Assembly: GCF_001293775.1 (NCBI RefSeq)
Contig: NZ_LGLN01000010.1
Coordinates: 42,864 to 99,735, forward strand
From: Pseudomonas syringae pv. cilantro
GTDB lineage: Bacteria > Pseudomonadota > Gammaproteobacteria > Pseudomonadales > Pseudomonadaceae
DNA: 56,872 nt
Reading direction: 5' to 3'
Numbering within the stretch: position 1 is the stretch's first letter; each line of letters opens with the position of its first letter. A program made the position numbers and the translations under genes. The notes beneath the pieces were generated by a model. That model made no database searches. It saw nothing but the letters and a program-made list of their open reading frames with translations, and was not told where the DNA came from. Of this stretch, positions 8,462 to 16,219 are shown in pieces.

Positions 8462-9757
8462 ATGAAAAGTCTTCTCCCCTCGCTCCTGATTCTCTTTTTC
8501 TGCAACGGTGTATCGGCAGGAACGGCACGTGATGAGCAAAGCATGGCGTCCTATGTCGACAGCCACGTCACTGAGCAGATTGCGCTGCTTGAGAAACTCG
8601 TCAACATCAACAGCGGTACAGATAACGTTGAGGGTGTCGTCAAAGTGGGTAATTTGATGAAGCCAGAGCTGGAGGCGCTTGGCTTCGAGACCACCTGGCA
8701 CAACCTGCCCGCGGGCATGAACCACGCCGGCAGCCTTGTTGCGATCCACGATGGCAATAAGTCTGCAAAACGCATTCTCCTGATCGGCCATCTGGACACT
8801 GTTTTTCCTGAAACCAGCAGTTTTCAGACATTCACCTACCTTGAGGGCGGCAAGAAAGCCAAAGGCCCCGGCGTCATTGATGACAAGGGCGGCATGGTCA
8901 CGATGCTTTACGCCTTGCAGGCGCTGAAACACGCTGGCGCGCTGGAGAAAATGAACATCTCGGTGGTCCTGATCGGCGATGAAGAGCTGGCAGCCAAACC
9001 GACGGAAATATCCCGAGAAGAACTGATCGCCGAAGCCAAAAGAAGCGACATTGCGCTGGGTTTCGAATTCGCATTGTCGCCTGATCAGTTGATCACTGAG
9101 CGGAGAGGGCTGAGCGAATGGTTCCTGACCAGCACCGGCATCGACAAACACTCAGCGACTATCTTTCAGCCTGAAACCGGTTTTGGAGCGGTATACGAGT
9201 CGGCGCGAGTGCTTGATGAGATTCGTGTGAAGCTTTCGAACGAGCAAGGCCTGACCATCAATCCGGGACTCATCCTCGGCGGCTCCACTGCGGTCGAAGA
9301 TGTCGCCAGTGGACAAGGCACTGCTTCAGGAAGAAAGACGACAGTCGCCCGAATCTCTTCTGTGCATGGCGATTTGCGGTTCAGCAGTGAGGACCAGAGA
9401 GTTTCTGCAGAAAACCAGCTGAAAGAAATAGCCAGTCACCCGCTGCCGCATACCAACAGCGATTTGAAAATCAAAGCCATCATGCCGGTCATGGTGGATC
9501 GCGAAAGCAATCGCAAACTGCTGGAAGCCTACAGCAAGGTCAGCCAGGATCTCGACGGGCCTGTGCTGAAGTCGGCCCCGTCAGCGGAACGAGGCGGAGC
9601 TGACATTTCCTATGTGAACAAATACGTAACCGCAAGCCTGGACGGGCTAGGCGCCTGGGGTGAAGGTGCGCACAGTGAAAATGAAACCATCGATTTGAGC
9701 TCCTTGCCCATTGTGACGAAGCGGGCGGCTATTTTCATGAGCCGTTATGGCAATTAG
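8462..9757 (+). CDS. Secreted/periplasmic M20-family metallopeptidase (glutamate carboxypeptidase-like)
   Basis: A 431-residue dizinc M20/M25/M40 hydrolase resembling carboxypeptidase G2. A Sec signal peptide spans about residues 1-19 (MKSLLPSLLILFFCNGVSA). Zinc and catalytic residues are visible in GHLDTVFP, GPGVIDDKGGM, IGDEEL and the C-terminal HSENETI; a dimerisation domain lies between. By family it removes C-terminal glutamate or a similar residue from small amide substrates; the real substrate is unknown. The hrp box 86 bp upstream places it in the predicted HrpL (type III secretion) regulon. The next gene overlaps it by 11 bp. Confidence 0.88.
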   Translation: MKSLLPSLLILFFCNGVSAGTARDEQSMASYVDSHVTEQIALLEKLVNINSGTDNVEGVVKVGNLMKPELEALGFETTWHNLPAGMNHAGSLVAIHDGNKSAKRILLIGHLDTVFPETSSFQTFTYLEGGKKAKGPGVIDDKGGMVTMLYALQALKHAGALEKMNISVVLIGDEELAAKPTEISREELIAEAKRSDIALGFEFALSPDQLITERRGLSEWFLTSTGIDKHSATIFQPETGFGAVYESARVLDEIRVKLSNEQGLTINPGLILGGSTAVEDVASGQGTASGRKTTVARISSVHGDLRFSSEDQRVSAENQLKEIASHPLPHTNSDLKIKAIMPVMVDRESNRKLLEAYSKVSQDLDGPVLKSAPSAERGGADISYVNKYVTASLDGLGAWGEGAHSENETIDLSSLPIVTKRAAIFMSRYGN

Positions 9758-10274
9758 TAGAAGGGACTCAGTGGCGTTTAACCTGCGTCTATCGGAGTTC
9801 AGCGATCTGCCCGACTTGAGGCGCATCTCGGCGCACGCCCGTGATCGCTATAAAACCATTCCCTCCTTGGCGCATGTCGCCGACCTCCCTCCGCTAAACG
9901 CAGACAGATTCGAAGCCTGCCGGGTTGTCGTTGCTGTCGATCAGAACACTCAGAAAGTCATCGGTTTCGCAGCCATGCGGCTTCTCGACAATTTGTTGTA
10001 TCTGGACAATATTTCCGTGGTACCTGGCGCTTCAGGCAATGGCGTCGGTAAGACTCTGCTGTCCTCCGTTGTAACGCATGCGCAAGATCTTCGGGTTCAG
10101 GCCGTGAGCCTGACGACCTTCCGTGAACCGCTGTGGAACGGGCCGTGGTTCAGAAAGCATGGCTTTGGCCCCATGCCGGACGCTGACATCGGCGAAGGGC
10201 TCAGATCGGTCATGGATCGCCAAGCGCTGACGTTCAGTCCTGCGACACGTGAGACGTTGTGGCGTGTGCTTTGA
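9747..10274 (+). CDS. GNAT family N-acetyltransferase
   Basis: A 175-residue acetyl-CoA-dependent acetyltransferase. The central beta strands and acetyl-CoA-binding loop are visible around residues 65-110 (LYLDNISVVPGASGNGVGKTLLSSV, with the Q/RxxGxG/A-type loop read here as SGNGVG). The acceptor is unknown. It overlaps the M20 peptidase gene by 11 bp, so both are likely translated from one HrpL-dependent transcript. It might modify or detoxify the product of the peptidase; that is inference. Confidence 0.8.
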   Translation: MAISRRDSVAFNLRLSEFSDLPDLRRISAHARDRYKTIPSLAHVADLPPLNADRFEACRVVVAVDQNTQKVIGFAAMRLLDNLLYLDNISVVPGASGNGVGKTLLSSVVTHAQDLRVQAVSLTTFREPLWNGPWFRKHGFGPMPDADIGEGLRSVMDRQALTFSPATRETLWRVL

Positions 10275-10407
10275 TCGCGCGGTTGATCAGATGCACGCGA
10301 TGACTCCAGTTATTTGAGCATCAAGCTGTTTCGTTTATTTCGAATAAAAGTAGTGAGTGGTCGCTTGTCATGGCCGCGATCACATTTGATACCGCATTGG
10401 AGAAATC

Positions 10408-10479
10408 ATGACCACCGCACGCGTGATTACCGGCATAGGGAAGCCCCTGTTCCCGGAGCTGGTGGCGCGATTCAAGTGA
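10408..10479 (+). pseudogene. 23-codon N-terminal gene remnant
   Basis: A frame with a strong ribosome-binding site (GGAG, 5 bases before the ATG) encodes MTTARVITGIGKPLFPELVA plus three residues and then stops. It reads like the start of an ordinary protein cut off by a rearrangement. The second hipBA module begins 79 bp further on. I do not recognise the parent gene; a genuine small peptide cannot be excluded. Confidence 0.35.
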
Positions 10480-10516
10480 CCAGGTTCCACATGAGTTTGA
10501 TTTGTCAAAAGGTTAG

Positions 10517-10552
10517 GTATACGTTACATCCAATCTAATTTGTAATGTATAC
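10517..10552. promoter_or_regulatory. Inverted-repeat operator of hipBA-2
   Basis: GTATACGTTACA (10517-10528) and TGTAATGTATAC (10541-10552) form a 12-bp inverted repeat with one mismatch. It ends five bases before the hipB-2 start codon. Position and symmetry fit autorepression by HipB. Confidence 0.6.
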
Positions 10553-10557
10553 GGAAC

Positions 10558-10809
10558 ATGGACCACTCCCTGATCACAACGCGTCTTGGCGAACAAATTC
10601 GGCAGCGCCGCCTCAATCGAGGATTGACGCAAGCCAGGGTCGCTGAATTGGCTGCGGTCACACGGCAAAAGATCATCGCCATAGAGAAAGGCGACCTCTC
10701 GGTAGGCATGCTGGCCTATGCGCGTGTGCTTGGCGCCCTGGATTGTGAGCTCTCGGTCATACCCGCTGCCATGCCCACACTGGAAGAAATTCAGGGAATA
10801 TTTGACTGA
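10558..10809 (+). CDS. HipB-type XRE-family antitoxin/repressor (pair 2)
   Basis: An 83-residue helix-turn-helix protein, almost wholly one Cro/CI domain (residues about 8-65; LTQARVAELAAVTRQKIIAIE), with a short tail ending LEEIQGIFD. By family it binds and inhibits the HipA kinase and represses the pair. The inverted repeat at 10517-10552 is the likely operator. The stop codon overlaps the hipA start (TGATG). Confidence 0.87.
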   Translation: MDHSLITTRLGEQIRQRRLNRGLTQARVAELAAVTRQKIIAIEKGDLSVGMLAYARVLGALDCELSVIPAAMPTLEEIQGIFD

Positions 10810-12005
10810 TGATGACCATGCTGCAGGTTGCAACACCAGAAGGCGAGAGTGGAAGAATCCTCAGCAGCGCAGGCGACTACCGGTTTCGCTATCACGACGA
10901 CGCCAGGCCCCAAGCCGCGGTCAGCCTGCTTATGCCCCAGCGCCTGGATGAATACCTTAATCGCGGGCTGCATCCGATTTTCCAGATGAACTTGCCAGAA
11001 GGTTACGTCCTGGAGCAGCTACGAAATCGATTGGCCAAGATCGCCAGCGTCGATCCAATGTTGCTGCTGGCACTGTCTGGCAGCAGCTCGCCTATCGGTC
11101 GAGTAAAGGTCAGCTCGCCGGAGGTCGATGCGCTGTTGCAACGACAGCAGTTCCCAGGAGAGCGCCTTGACGAGATTCTCGCGTGGGATGGTGCTGAAGA
11201 CATCTTCGCGGGCTTGGTAGATCGCTACATCCTCCGCGCCGGCATCTCGGGCGTGCAACCCAAAGTACTGGTTCCAGAGCACCTAGACTTCACATCGCAG
11301 CGCTTCACGTCGAAAACTTCCGATCTGATCATCAAGAGCGGTCGGGATGAGTTCCCTGGCTTGGCGGTCAACGAATTCATATGTATGTCCGTGGCAAAGG
11401 AGGCAGGCATTGCGGTGCCAGAGTTCTATCTGTCCGATAACTCGAAGCTGTTCGTCATGCGACGCTTCGACCGGGATGACCAGTTCAACCCCATTGGCTT
11501 TGAGGACATGGCGGCACTGATGGGGTTGCCTGCCGAGCAGAAATACAGCAAGAGCTACTCTGCTATTGCCAAAGCAATCCGTCTATTCTGTGCCCCAGAA
11601 CATGTGCAAGATTCGCTGGCCCGGCTGTTTGCCATCGTGACCCTGAGCTGTATCGTCGGTAACGGTGACGCCCATCTGAAAAACTTCGGCCTGCTTTATT
11701 CCGAGCCCACCCAACGCGACGCAAGGCTCGCTCCGGCCTACGACATCGTCAACACCACGGCTTACATCCCCGAGGACGTCTTGGCTTTGGATCTAGTCGG
11801 CAACAAATCGCTATTTGCCTCGCGGCAGGGCCTGCTGGACTTCGCACAGGCCTGTGATGTTGCTCGGCCAGAAGAGGTTATCTCCGGGCAACTGCAGGCG
11901 CTAGAGCAAGTATTGGCGCGTTCAGTTGAGCTGGGCGAACAGGTGCCAGATATCATCGCTGCCATCAGGCGATGTGCTGAACCGTTTATGAAGACGTTTG
12001 GGTAA
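10809..12005 (+). CDS. HipA-family serine/threonine kinase toxin (pair 2)
   Basis: A 398-residue HipA-like kinase. The Gly-rich autophosphorylation loop is ISGVQPK, the catalytic motif GNGDAHLKNF and the metal-binding segment LAPAYDIV. It differs strongly from the first HipA (loop SSAGGARPK, motif GNADDHPRNH), so the two belong to separate subfamilies. It overlaps hipB by one base. It ends 63 bp before the left attachment repeat of the island, so this pair lies just outside the island as now bounded. Confidence 0.88.
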   Translation: MMTMLQVATPEGESGRILSSAGDYRFRYHDDARPQAAVSLLMPQRLDEYLNRGLHPIFQMNLPEGYVLEQLRNRLAKIASVDPMLLLALSGSSSPIGRVKVSSPEVDALLQRQQFPGERLDEILAWDGAEDIFAGLVDRYILRAGISGVQPKVLVPEHLDFTSQRFTSKTSDLIIKSGRDEFPGLAVNEFICMSVAKEAGIAVPEFYLSDNSKLFVMRRFDRDDQFNPIGFEDMAALMGLPAEQKYSKSYSAIAKAIRLFCAPEHVQDSLARLFAIVTLSCIVGNGDAHLKNFGLLYSEPTQRDARLAPAYDIVNTTAYIPEDVLALDLVGNKSLFASRQGLLDFAQACDVARPEEVISGQLQALEQVLARSVELGEQVPDIIAAIRRCAEPFMKTFG

Positions 12006-12076
12006 TGAGCTGCGCCTGGCTTTTCAGCCTCAAGAGGGCCGAGCATGCCACTGAATTGCCCCGGTCCAAAACGACA

Positions 12077-12099
12077 AAAGCCGCGCAATGCGCGGCTTT
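12077..12099 (-). terminator. Duplicated tRNA terminator hairpin (left copy)
   Basis: Stem AAAGCCGCGC/GCGCGGCTTT with loop AAT, followed on the minus strand by a T-rich tail. It is the displaced copy of the terminator at 25859-25881. Confidence 0.75.
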
Positions 12100-12105
12100 C
12101 AAAGG

Positions 12106-12151
12106 TGGTGGGCCCACACGGACTCGAACCGTGGACCAAAGGATTATGAGT
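12106..12151 (-). pseudogene. Displaced 3' half of tRNA-Ile2
   Basis: 46 bases identical to the 3' part of the tRNA at 25888-25964, from the CCA end to just past the anticodon. It cannot fold into a tRNA. It is the original chromosomal 3' half pushed aside by the integration. Confidence 0.88.
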
Positions 12152-12714
12152 TGCTGGGCGAGCTGCTAAGCCTAGAGAAATCGTTCGTAGGTGAACGTAG
12201 GTTGGCATAGCTGGAGGCCCCGTAGTACGTGGTGTTGAGCGTAGTTTTGAGTAGGTTGCTTAAGCTGGGCATTGTACCGTAGATGTACCTACCTTACAGC
12301 TGAAGGACGCCACCAGCGCTGAGGATTGAAATGCATTCGCTTCATTTGGTTGGGTAGGAATTGGGGGAACAGTTCGGTCGCCCTATCCCTTCGCCCTCAA
12401 TGGATGATGCACCGGTATCTACCGGAAACGAGGGATCGGCCTGTTTACTCGCCGAGAAACCCTCCGGCGCCGCCACCTGAATAATCCTGAATTTCATCCG
12501 TTTCGAGCTCGAAAAATCAGATATCCACTGCCGAGCTTTACCTAAGGCTTCGAAGCCGCTAAGTTGGCGTGATGGCAATGTGCCGAAAGGGGAGAAGGGA
12601 TGCGTCAGGATGACTGCTCATAAAACAATATACTCGCATCTGAGAGGCCGATACTCATTAGCCTCTGAGGCATCGCGTCGACTTTCGTGACATATAATTA
12701 AGTATAGGCTAAAT
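12152..12714. other. Non-coding left arm of the island with GTAGGT repeats
   Basis: No gene is supported. GTAGGT occurs at 12187-12192, 12197-12202 and 12251-12256 and inverted at 12287-12292, all within about 140 bp of attL; these are candidate integrase arm-type sites. A minus-strand frame of 78 codons (12342-12578) has no recognisable product. Just before lmuA there is an imperfect inverted repeat (12640-12648 with 12661-12669) and a TATAAT hexamer at 12693-12698, a plausible promoter for the defence operon. Confidence 0.45.
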
Positions 12715-13884
12715 ATGCTTGATACAAAAAAAGCCAGGGAGCAAAACGGTAGAGACTCATTTAGTAGATATCGTGCCCAGGTGCGGTCTGCTGCTGTTGC
12801 TTCACTTTCGATCCTTGAAGGCGGAACTGTAGATAGGGTTTATTGTGATCTGCATGATGACTTTGTGATCAGGAAAAAAGACGGTGATGGATTTACTTAT
12901 ATTTTTTATCAGGTAAAAACCAAGGGAAAACAGAACCACAATTGGACAATTAATGAAGTCTTTGGGCTGAACACTCAACTGAGAGATCAGTCAAAGCAAA
13001 ACGTAGACGCGTTTAAAGGAAGTTTTGTTGGTAAGCTTCTGCTTCATGCTGTTGTCTTTGACCAGTATTGTAACTCCGTAATATTTCAGACAAATGTTAA
13101 TAATAGCGATGAGGTCGAAGATTTGTTATCGGATATCGAGTCCGGTATCTTTGCTCATAAATTTTCAAAGGTTATGTTGGATCGCTTTAATGAATGCTTT
13201 GGTGAGAATGCTAACTCATTCAGCTCTGAGCAAGCTAAGTCTATGTTGTCTAAATTGTCTTTTGAGTCTGATGTATCTTTTTTGAAAGAGGGCGATAACT
13301 ACTTTGAGTTGATAGTAAAGGAGAAGATTTATGAATTCAGTGAAATTGAGCTTGAACGCGCTGAGTTTAGAGAGATTCTTTTGAGACTACTCGAACTAGT
13401 TGAGAGAAAATCGAGCGGCGTCATAAAAACGTGGGACGCCAACTCCATAGAGAGCTGCGCGGGTGTATCTGTAGATGATTTGCTCTCTATATTAAGCATT
13501 TCCAAGGATGCATACTATAGTTTGTTGAGTGGTGGGGACGGCAACGCTATAAAATCTGCGTCCATGATCCAGCGCGCGTTGAAGTCTAGTGGTGCTGATA
13601 TCTCAATGATCATGTACTGTTCAAAGTGTAAGACAGATTGGGATGTTTGGTATAGTAGCGCTAGGCATGTAATCCAAGAGCTAGATCTTTTATCAATATC
13701 GGAGCGTGTCTCTGCTATCCTATACAGCACGATGAATACGCAGGGAGTGCTAGGTATGAACAGCTTGCGTATACCGATAAAAAATTTGCTAGTCGAACTG
13801 GAAAGCGAATCCCTAAAGTTTGATCTGACTAACGACCTCATACTGGGCGGTGTTTTCTCTGCTTTGGTTAGAGGTAAATCATGA
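12715..13884 (+). CDS. lmuA: Lamassu-type effector LmuA with Cap4-like dsDNA endonuclease domain
   Basis: A 389-residue protein whose N-terminal third matches the Cap4 nuclease type (formerly DUF4297). Seen: a Gly/Arg-rich start (NGRDSFSRYRAQ, residues 11-22), acidic residues Asp48-Asp49 (CDLHDDF) and Q66-V67-K68 (FYQVKTKG), the PD-(D/E)xK-like core. The rest is unassigned. In Lamassu/DdmABC systems this subunit cuts DNA when the SMC-like partner senses phage or plasmid DNA. It is the first gene of a three-gene operon with 4-bp overlaps. Base composition is AT-rich compared with the chromosome. Confidence 0.85.
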   Translation: MLDTKKAREQNGRDSFSRYRAQVRSAAVASLSILEGGTVDRVYCDLHDDFVIRKKDGDGFTYIFYQVKTKGKQNHNWTINEVFGLNTQLRDQSKQNVDAFKGSFVGKLLLHAVVFDQYCNSVIFQTNVNNSDEVEDLLSDIESGIFAHKFSKVMLDRFNECFGENANSFSSEQAKSMLSKLSFESDVSFLKEGDNYFELIVKEKIYEFSEIELERAEFREILLRLLELVERKSSGVIKTWDANSIESCAGVSVDDLLSILSISKDAYYSLLSGGDGNAIKSASMIQRALKSSGADISMIMYCSKCKTDWDVWYSSARHVIQELDLLSISERVSAILYSTMNTQGVLGMNSLRIPIKNLLVELESESLKFDLTNDLILGGVFSALVRGKS

Positions 13885-14354
13885 ATTTTGAAAATTTTTT
13901 CTCTGTTCTTGCTGTTAAAGATGTATCTATTCCGGTAGTGGTAGATTCGCACAGGCACCAGCTAAATAATGAAGCTCTTTTTCAGTTGCCTCTTATATGT
14001 CTTATAGTATTGTTGATGGCAAAAGATAAGAGGAAGCCTCGGGTTTCTGAAATCGGTCAGCTGGTTGGTGAAAGTATTGAAGGCGCTATGTCAGGTTTTA
14101 AAGGATCTGCACAACATTTAGGGTGGTCGGCGAACTTAAGGGTAAGAACAGTAAAGGCGATCACGTTTTTGGAAAGTACTTCTCTCATTCACGTCGACAA
14201 TAGGAAAAGTCGTCTTGCTATAACTGATTTGGGTAAGAAAATAATAGCCAAAGCCATCAGTCAGGATGATGATCTCGCTTATAATCTCGCACAAATTGCA
14301 CGTTCGTACAGAAATATATGCGTTGCCAAACAGCTTGATCTGGAGTTGGAATGA
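13881..14354 (+). CDS. lmuC: Lamassu-type small subunit LmuC
   Basis: A 157-residue protein with no catalytic motif that I can see. It lies between the nuclease and the SMC-like ATPase and overlaps both by 4 bp (ATGA), the layout of Lamassu-Cap4 and DdmABC operons. The C-terminal half (about 75-130; LRVRTVKAITFLESTSLIHVD) looks like a winged-helix fold. In the family this subunit bridges effector and ATPase. The assignment rests mainly on position and size. Confidence 0.7.
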   Translation: MNFENFFSVLAVKDVSIPVVVDSHRHQLNNEALFQLPLICLIVLLMAKDKRKPRVSEIGQLVGESIEGAMSGFKGSAQHLGWSANLRVRTVKAITFLESTSLIHVDNRKSRLAITDLGKKIIAKAISQDDDLAYNLAQIARSYRNICVAKQLDLELE

Positions 14355-16120
14355 AACTTGTCAGTTTGAAAATATTTCCTAATGGCCAATCAGGCTGGGG
14401 TTCAGATCTTCTGATCTTTGGTCGTGATGTTACTCAGCTGTTTGGCCCGAATGGATGTGGAAAAACTCCACTGGTTCAATCTATTCCGTTTTGTTTAGGT
14501 TTTCCAAGTGTCTTTAGGAATGATATATATGACAAATGCAAATGCGCTGAGCTTGTAGTTTCTTCTGCTAAGGGGGAATTACGACTTCGTCGAGTGTATG
14601 GAAGAGATCTTGACGTAGAGGTGGTTGAGCCTACAGGAGGGGTTCAGAAGTTTTTTAATGAAAGGGATTACTCTCAATACATTTTCGATTGGCTTGGCAT
14701 TGTTACTAATAATTTGGTAACTACAGGGAATCAGCTTGGTGCAGCCTATCTTGCAACACTGTTGCCAATATATTACTTAGATCAAGATGTCGGGTATAGT
14801 GAGATTTACTGCCCGCCTGGTAAGTTCATTAAAGATCAGTTCTCGGAAATGATGAGGATGGTTTTTGATCTGCCTGTAAAAAATTCATTTGATGTCAAAA
14901 AAGATCGTTTTCGAGCTAAGGAGCGTTTGGAGTTCCTGGATAAGGATGCTCAGACATTTGCCAGGATGGTAGATCTAGCTAGAAAGAATGTTTCAGAGAT
15001 CACCAAGTCAAAGTCGGAGATACTAGCCGAAATTTCTCAGCTAGAATTCGAGTTGGATAGTCTTCAAGATGTCGGAGTTAGCCGGGATGACTCTGTTAAT
15101 GCTCTAGATCGGATTATCTATATTCATAGAAATAATATTAGAGAAATATCGGCAGAAATAAATCAATTACAAAGGCGTAATTTGGGTATTGGGAAGATTG
15201 TTCAAGAGATTAATACAGAAATCGAAACTTTAAATTTGAATGAGGAGGCACGTAGAGTTTTCCTATCATTCAAGGAGATTTGTGGGGCTGACCTGTGCCA
15301 GTTGTTCTCGTCAAGCTCTGAATCTTATAGTAAAAATCTACTTTATCTTCGAGATCAAATTAAGGACTTGGAGCGGAACGCTGACCTTGATGAAGTTAGA
15401 GTCGGAGAACTAAATCGTCAGCGCGATGCTCAAGAGCAAGCGATTCAGTCGTTAGTTGACGCGCGTAACTCTTCTAGCGCAAAAAGTGACATATCCGCTT
15501 TGGTTGAGGCTATTACGAGGCTTAAAACAGAAATATTTACACTTCAGGGGCAGCTAAGCGAACTTGAGAAAGTGACAGCTCTAGAGGGAAAGCATTTTAA
15601 AGCTATCGTGGAGCGAGATAAAGCATTGACGTTGTACGAGTCTTTTTCAGTGGGTAGAGCGTATTCGCCAGATTTGATTAGAGTTAGAGCGGATATTCGT
15701 CGTAACTTCATAGAGTGGCTTGATGTTCTGCATACAAATAATGTTAGCAGGGATATAACCTTTAAAGATGATTTTTCGCCTCTGCTCGGTGTGGAAACAA
15801 TATCTCAACTCAAAGGTAGTACGAAAATTCGTGCCGTTTTGGCATATCACGCGGCGGTATTTCAAGCCTTCGCAGAGAGCGGGGTGTTAGGGTTTAAGTT
15901 TATGATTCTGGATACACCTAAGCAGCATGAGATTCATAATGATGATTTGGGTCGTTATTTAATGGCTTTGAAAAAACTATGTAGCGATCGTGGCGCTCAG
16001 ATAGTTTTTTCAACGACTGAATACCACTATGATGGTGATGACAATGATGCGGAGTGGCTGCCTACTTATGATGGAGAGGAGCAGAAAATGTTTTTGAAAG
16101 TGGGTGGTGTTATAGCCTAG
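14351..16120 (+). CDS. lmuB: Lamassu-type SMC-like ATPase LmuB
   Basis: A 589-residue ATPase of the Rad50/SMC type. The Walker A motif GPNGCGKT is at residues 32-39. Long coiled-coil arms with heptad-like segments run from about 180 to 470, with CGADLC near the middle as a possible zinc-hook-like apex. A signature-like SQLKGSTKIR and a Walker B segment (FKFMILDTPKQHE) are near residue 520. In Lamassu systems this subunit detects foreign DNA and releases the nuclease. Walker A is followed by Pro (GKTP) where a small polar residue is usual. Overlaps lmuC by 4 bp. Confidence 0.87.
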   Translation: MKLVSLKIFPNGQSGWGSDLLIFGRDVTQLFGPNGCGKTPLVQSIPFCLGFPSVFRNDIYDKCKCAELVVSSAKGELRLRRVYGRDLDVEVVEPTGGVQKFFNERDYSQYIFDWLGIVTNNLVTTGNQLGAAYLATLLPIYYLDQDVGYSEIYCPPGKFIKDQFSEMMRMVFDLPVKNSFDVKKDRFRAKERLEFLDKDAQTFARMVDLARKNVSEITKSKSEILAEISQLEFELDSLQDVGVSRDDSVNALDRIIYIHRNNIREISAEINQLQRRNLGIGKIVQEINTEIETLNLNEEARRVFLSFKEICGADLCQLFSSSSESYSKNLLYLRDQIKDLERNADLDEVRVGELNRQRDAQEQAIQSLVDARNSSSAKSDISALVEAITRLKTEIFTLQGQLSELEKVTALEGKHFKAIVERDKALTLYESFSVGRAYSPDLIRVRADIRRNFIEWLDVLHTNNVSRDITFKDDFSPLLGVETISQLKGSTKIRAVLAYHAAVFQAFAESGVLGFKFMILDTPKQHEIHNDDLGRYLMALKKLCSDRGAQIVFSTTEYHYDGDDNDAEWLPTYDGEEQKMFLKVGGVIA

Positions 16121-16219
16121 CACATACGAGAGCAAGTTTTTATCTGGTTGGCAGTACGCCTAGCGAGCTGCGTACTGCCTTTGTGCTGTAGTCAAGGTGA
16201 GGGTGATTGAGACTTTAAG

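Larger units (their letters stand above)
12068..12151. repeat. Left attachment repeat (attL), 84-bp direct repeat
   Basis: Identical to 25850-25933. It covers a terminator hairpin and the tRNA 3' half up to three bases past the anticodon. Identity breaks at 12152 (TGCTGG here, CCTCTG at the right copy), which places the crossover no later than the anticodon region. Confidence 0.92.

Noticed and set aside
10466..10493. Possible hrp box on the minus strand ending at GGTTCC
   Set aside because: Spacing is 17 and the final A of CCACNNA is missing, and no gene follows in the right direction.
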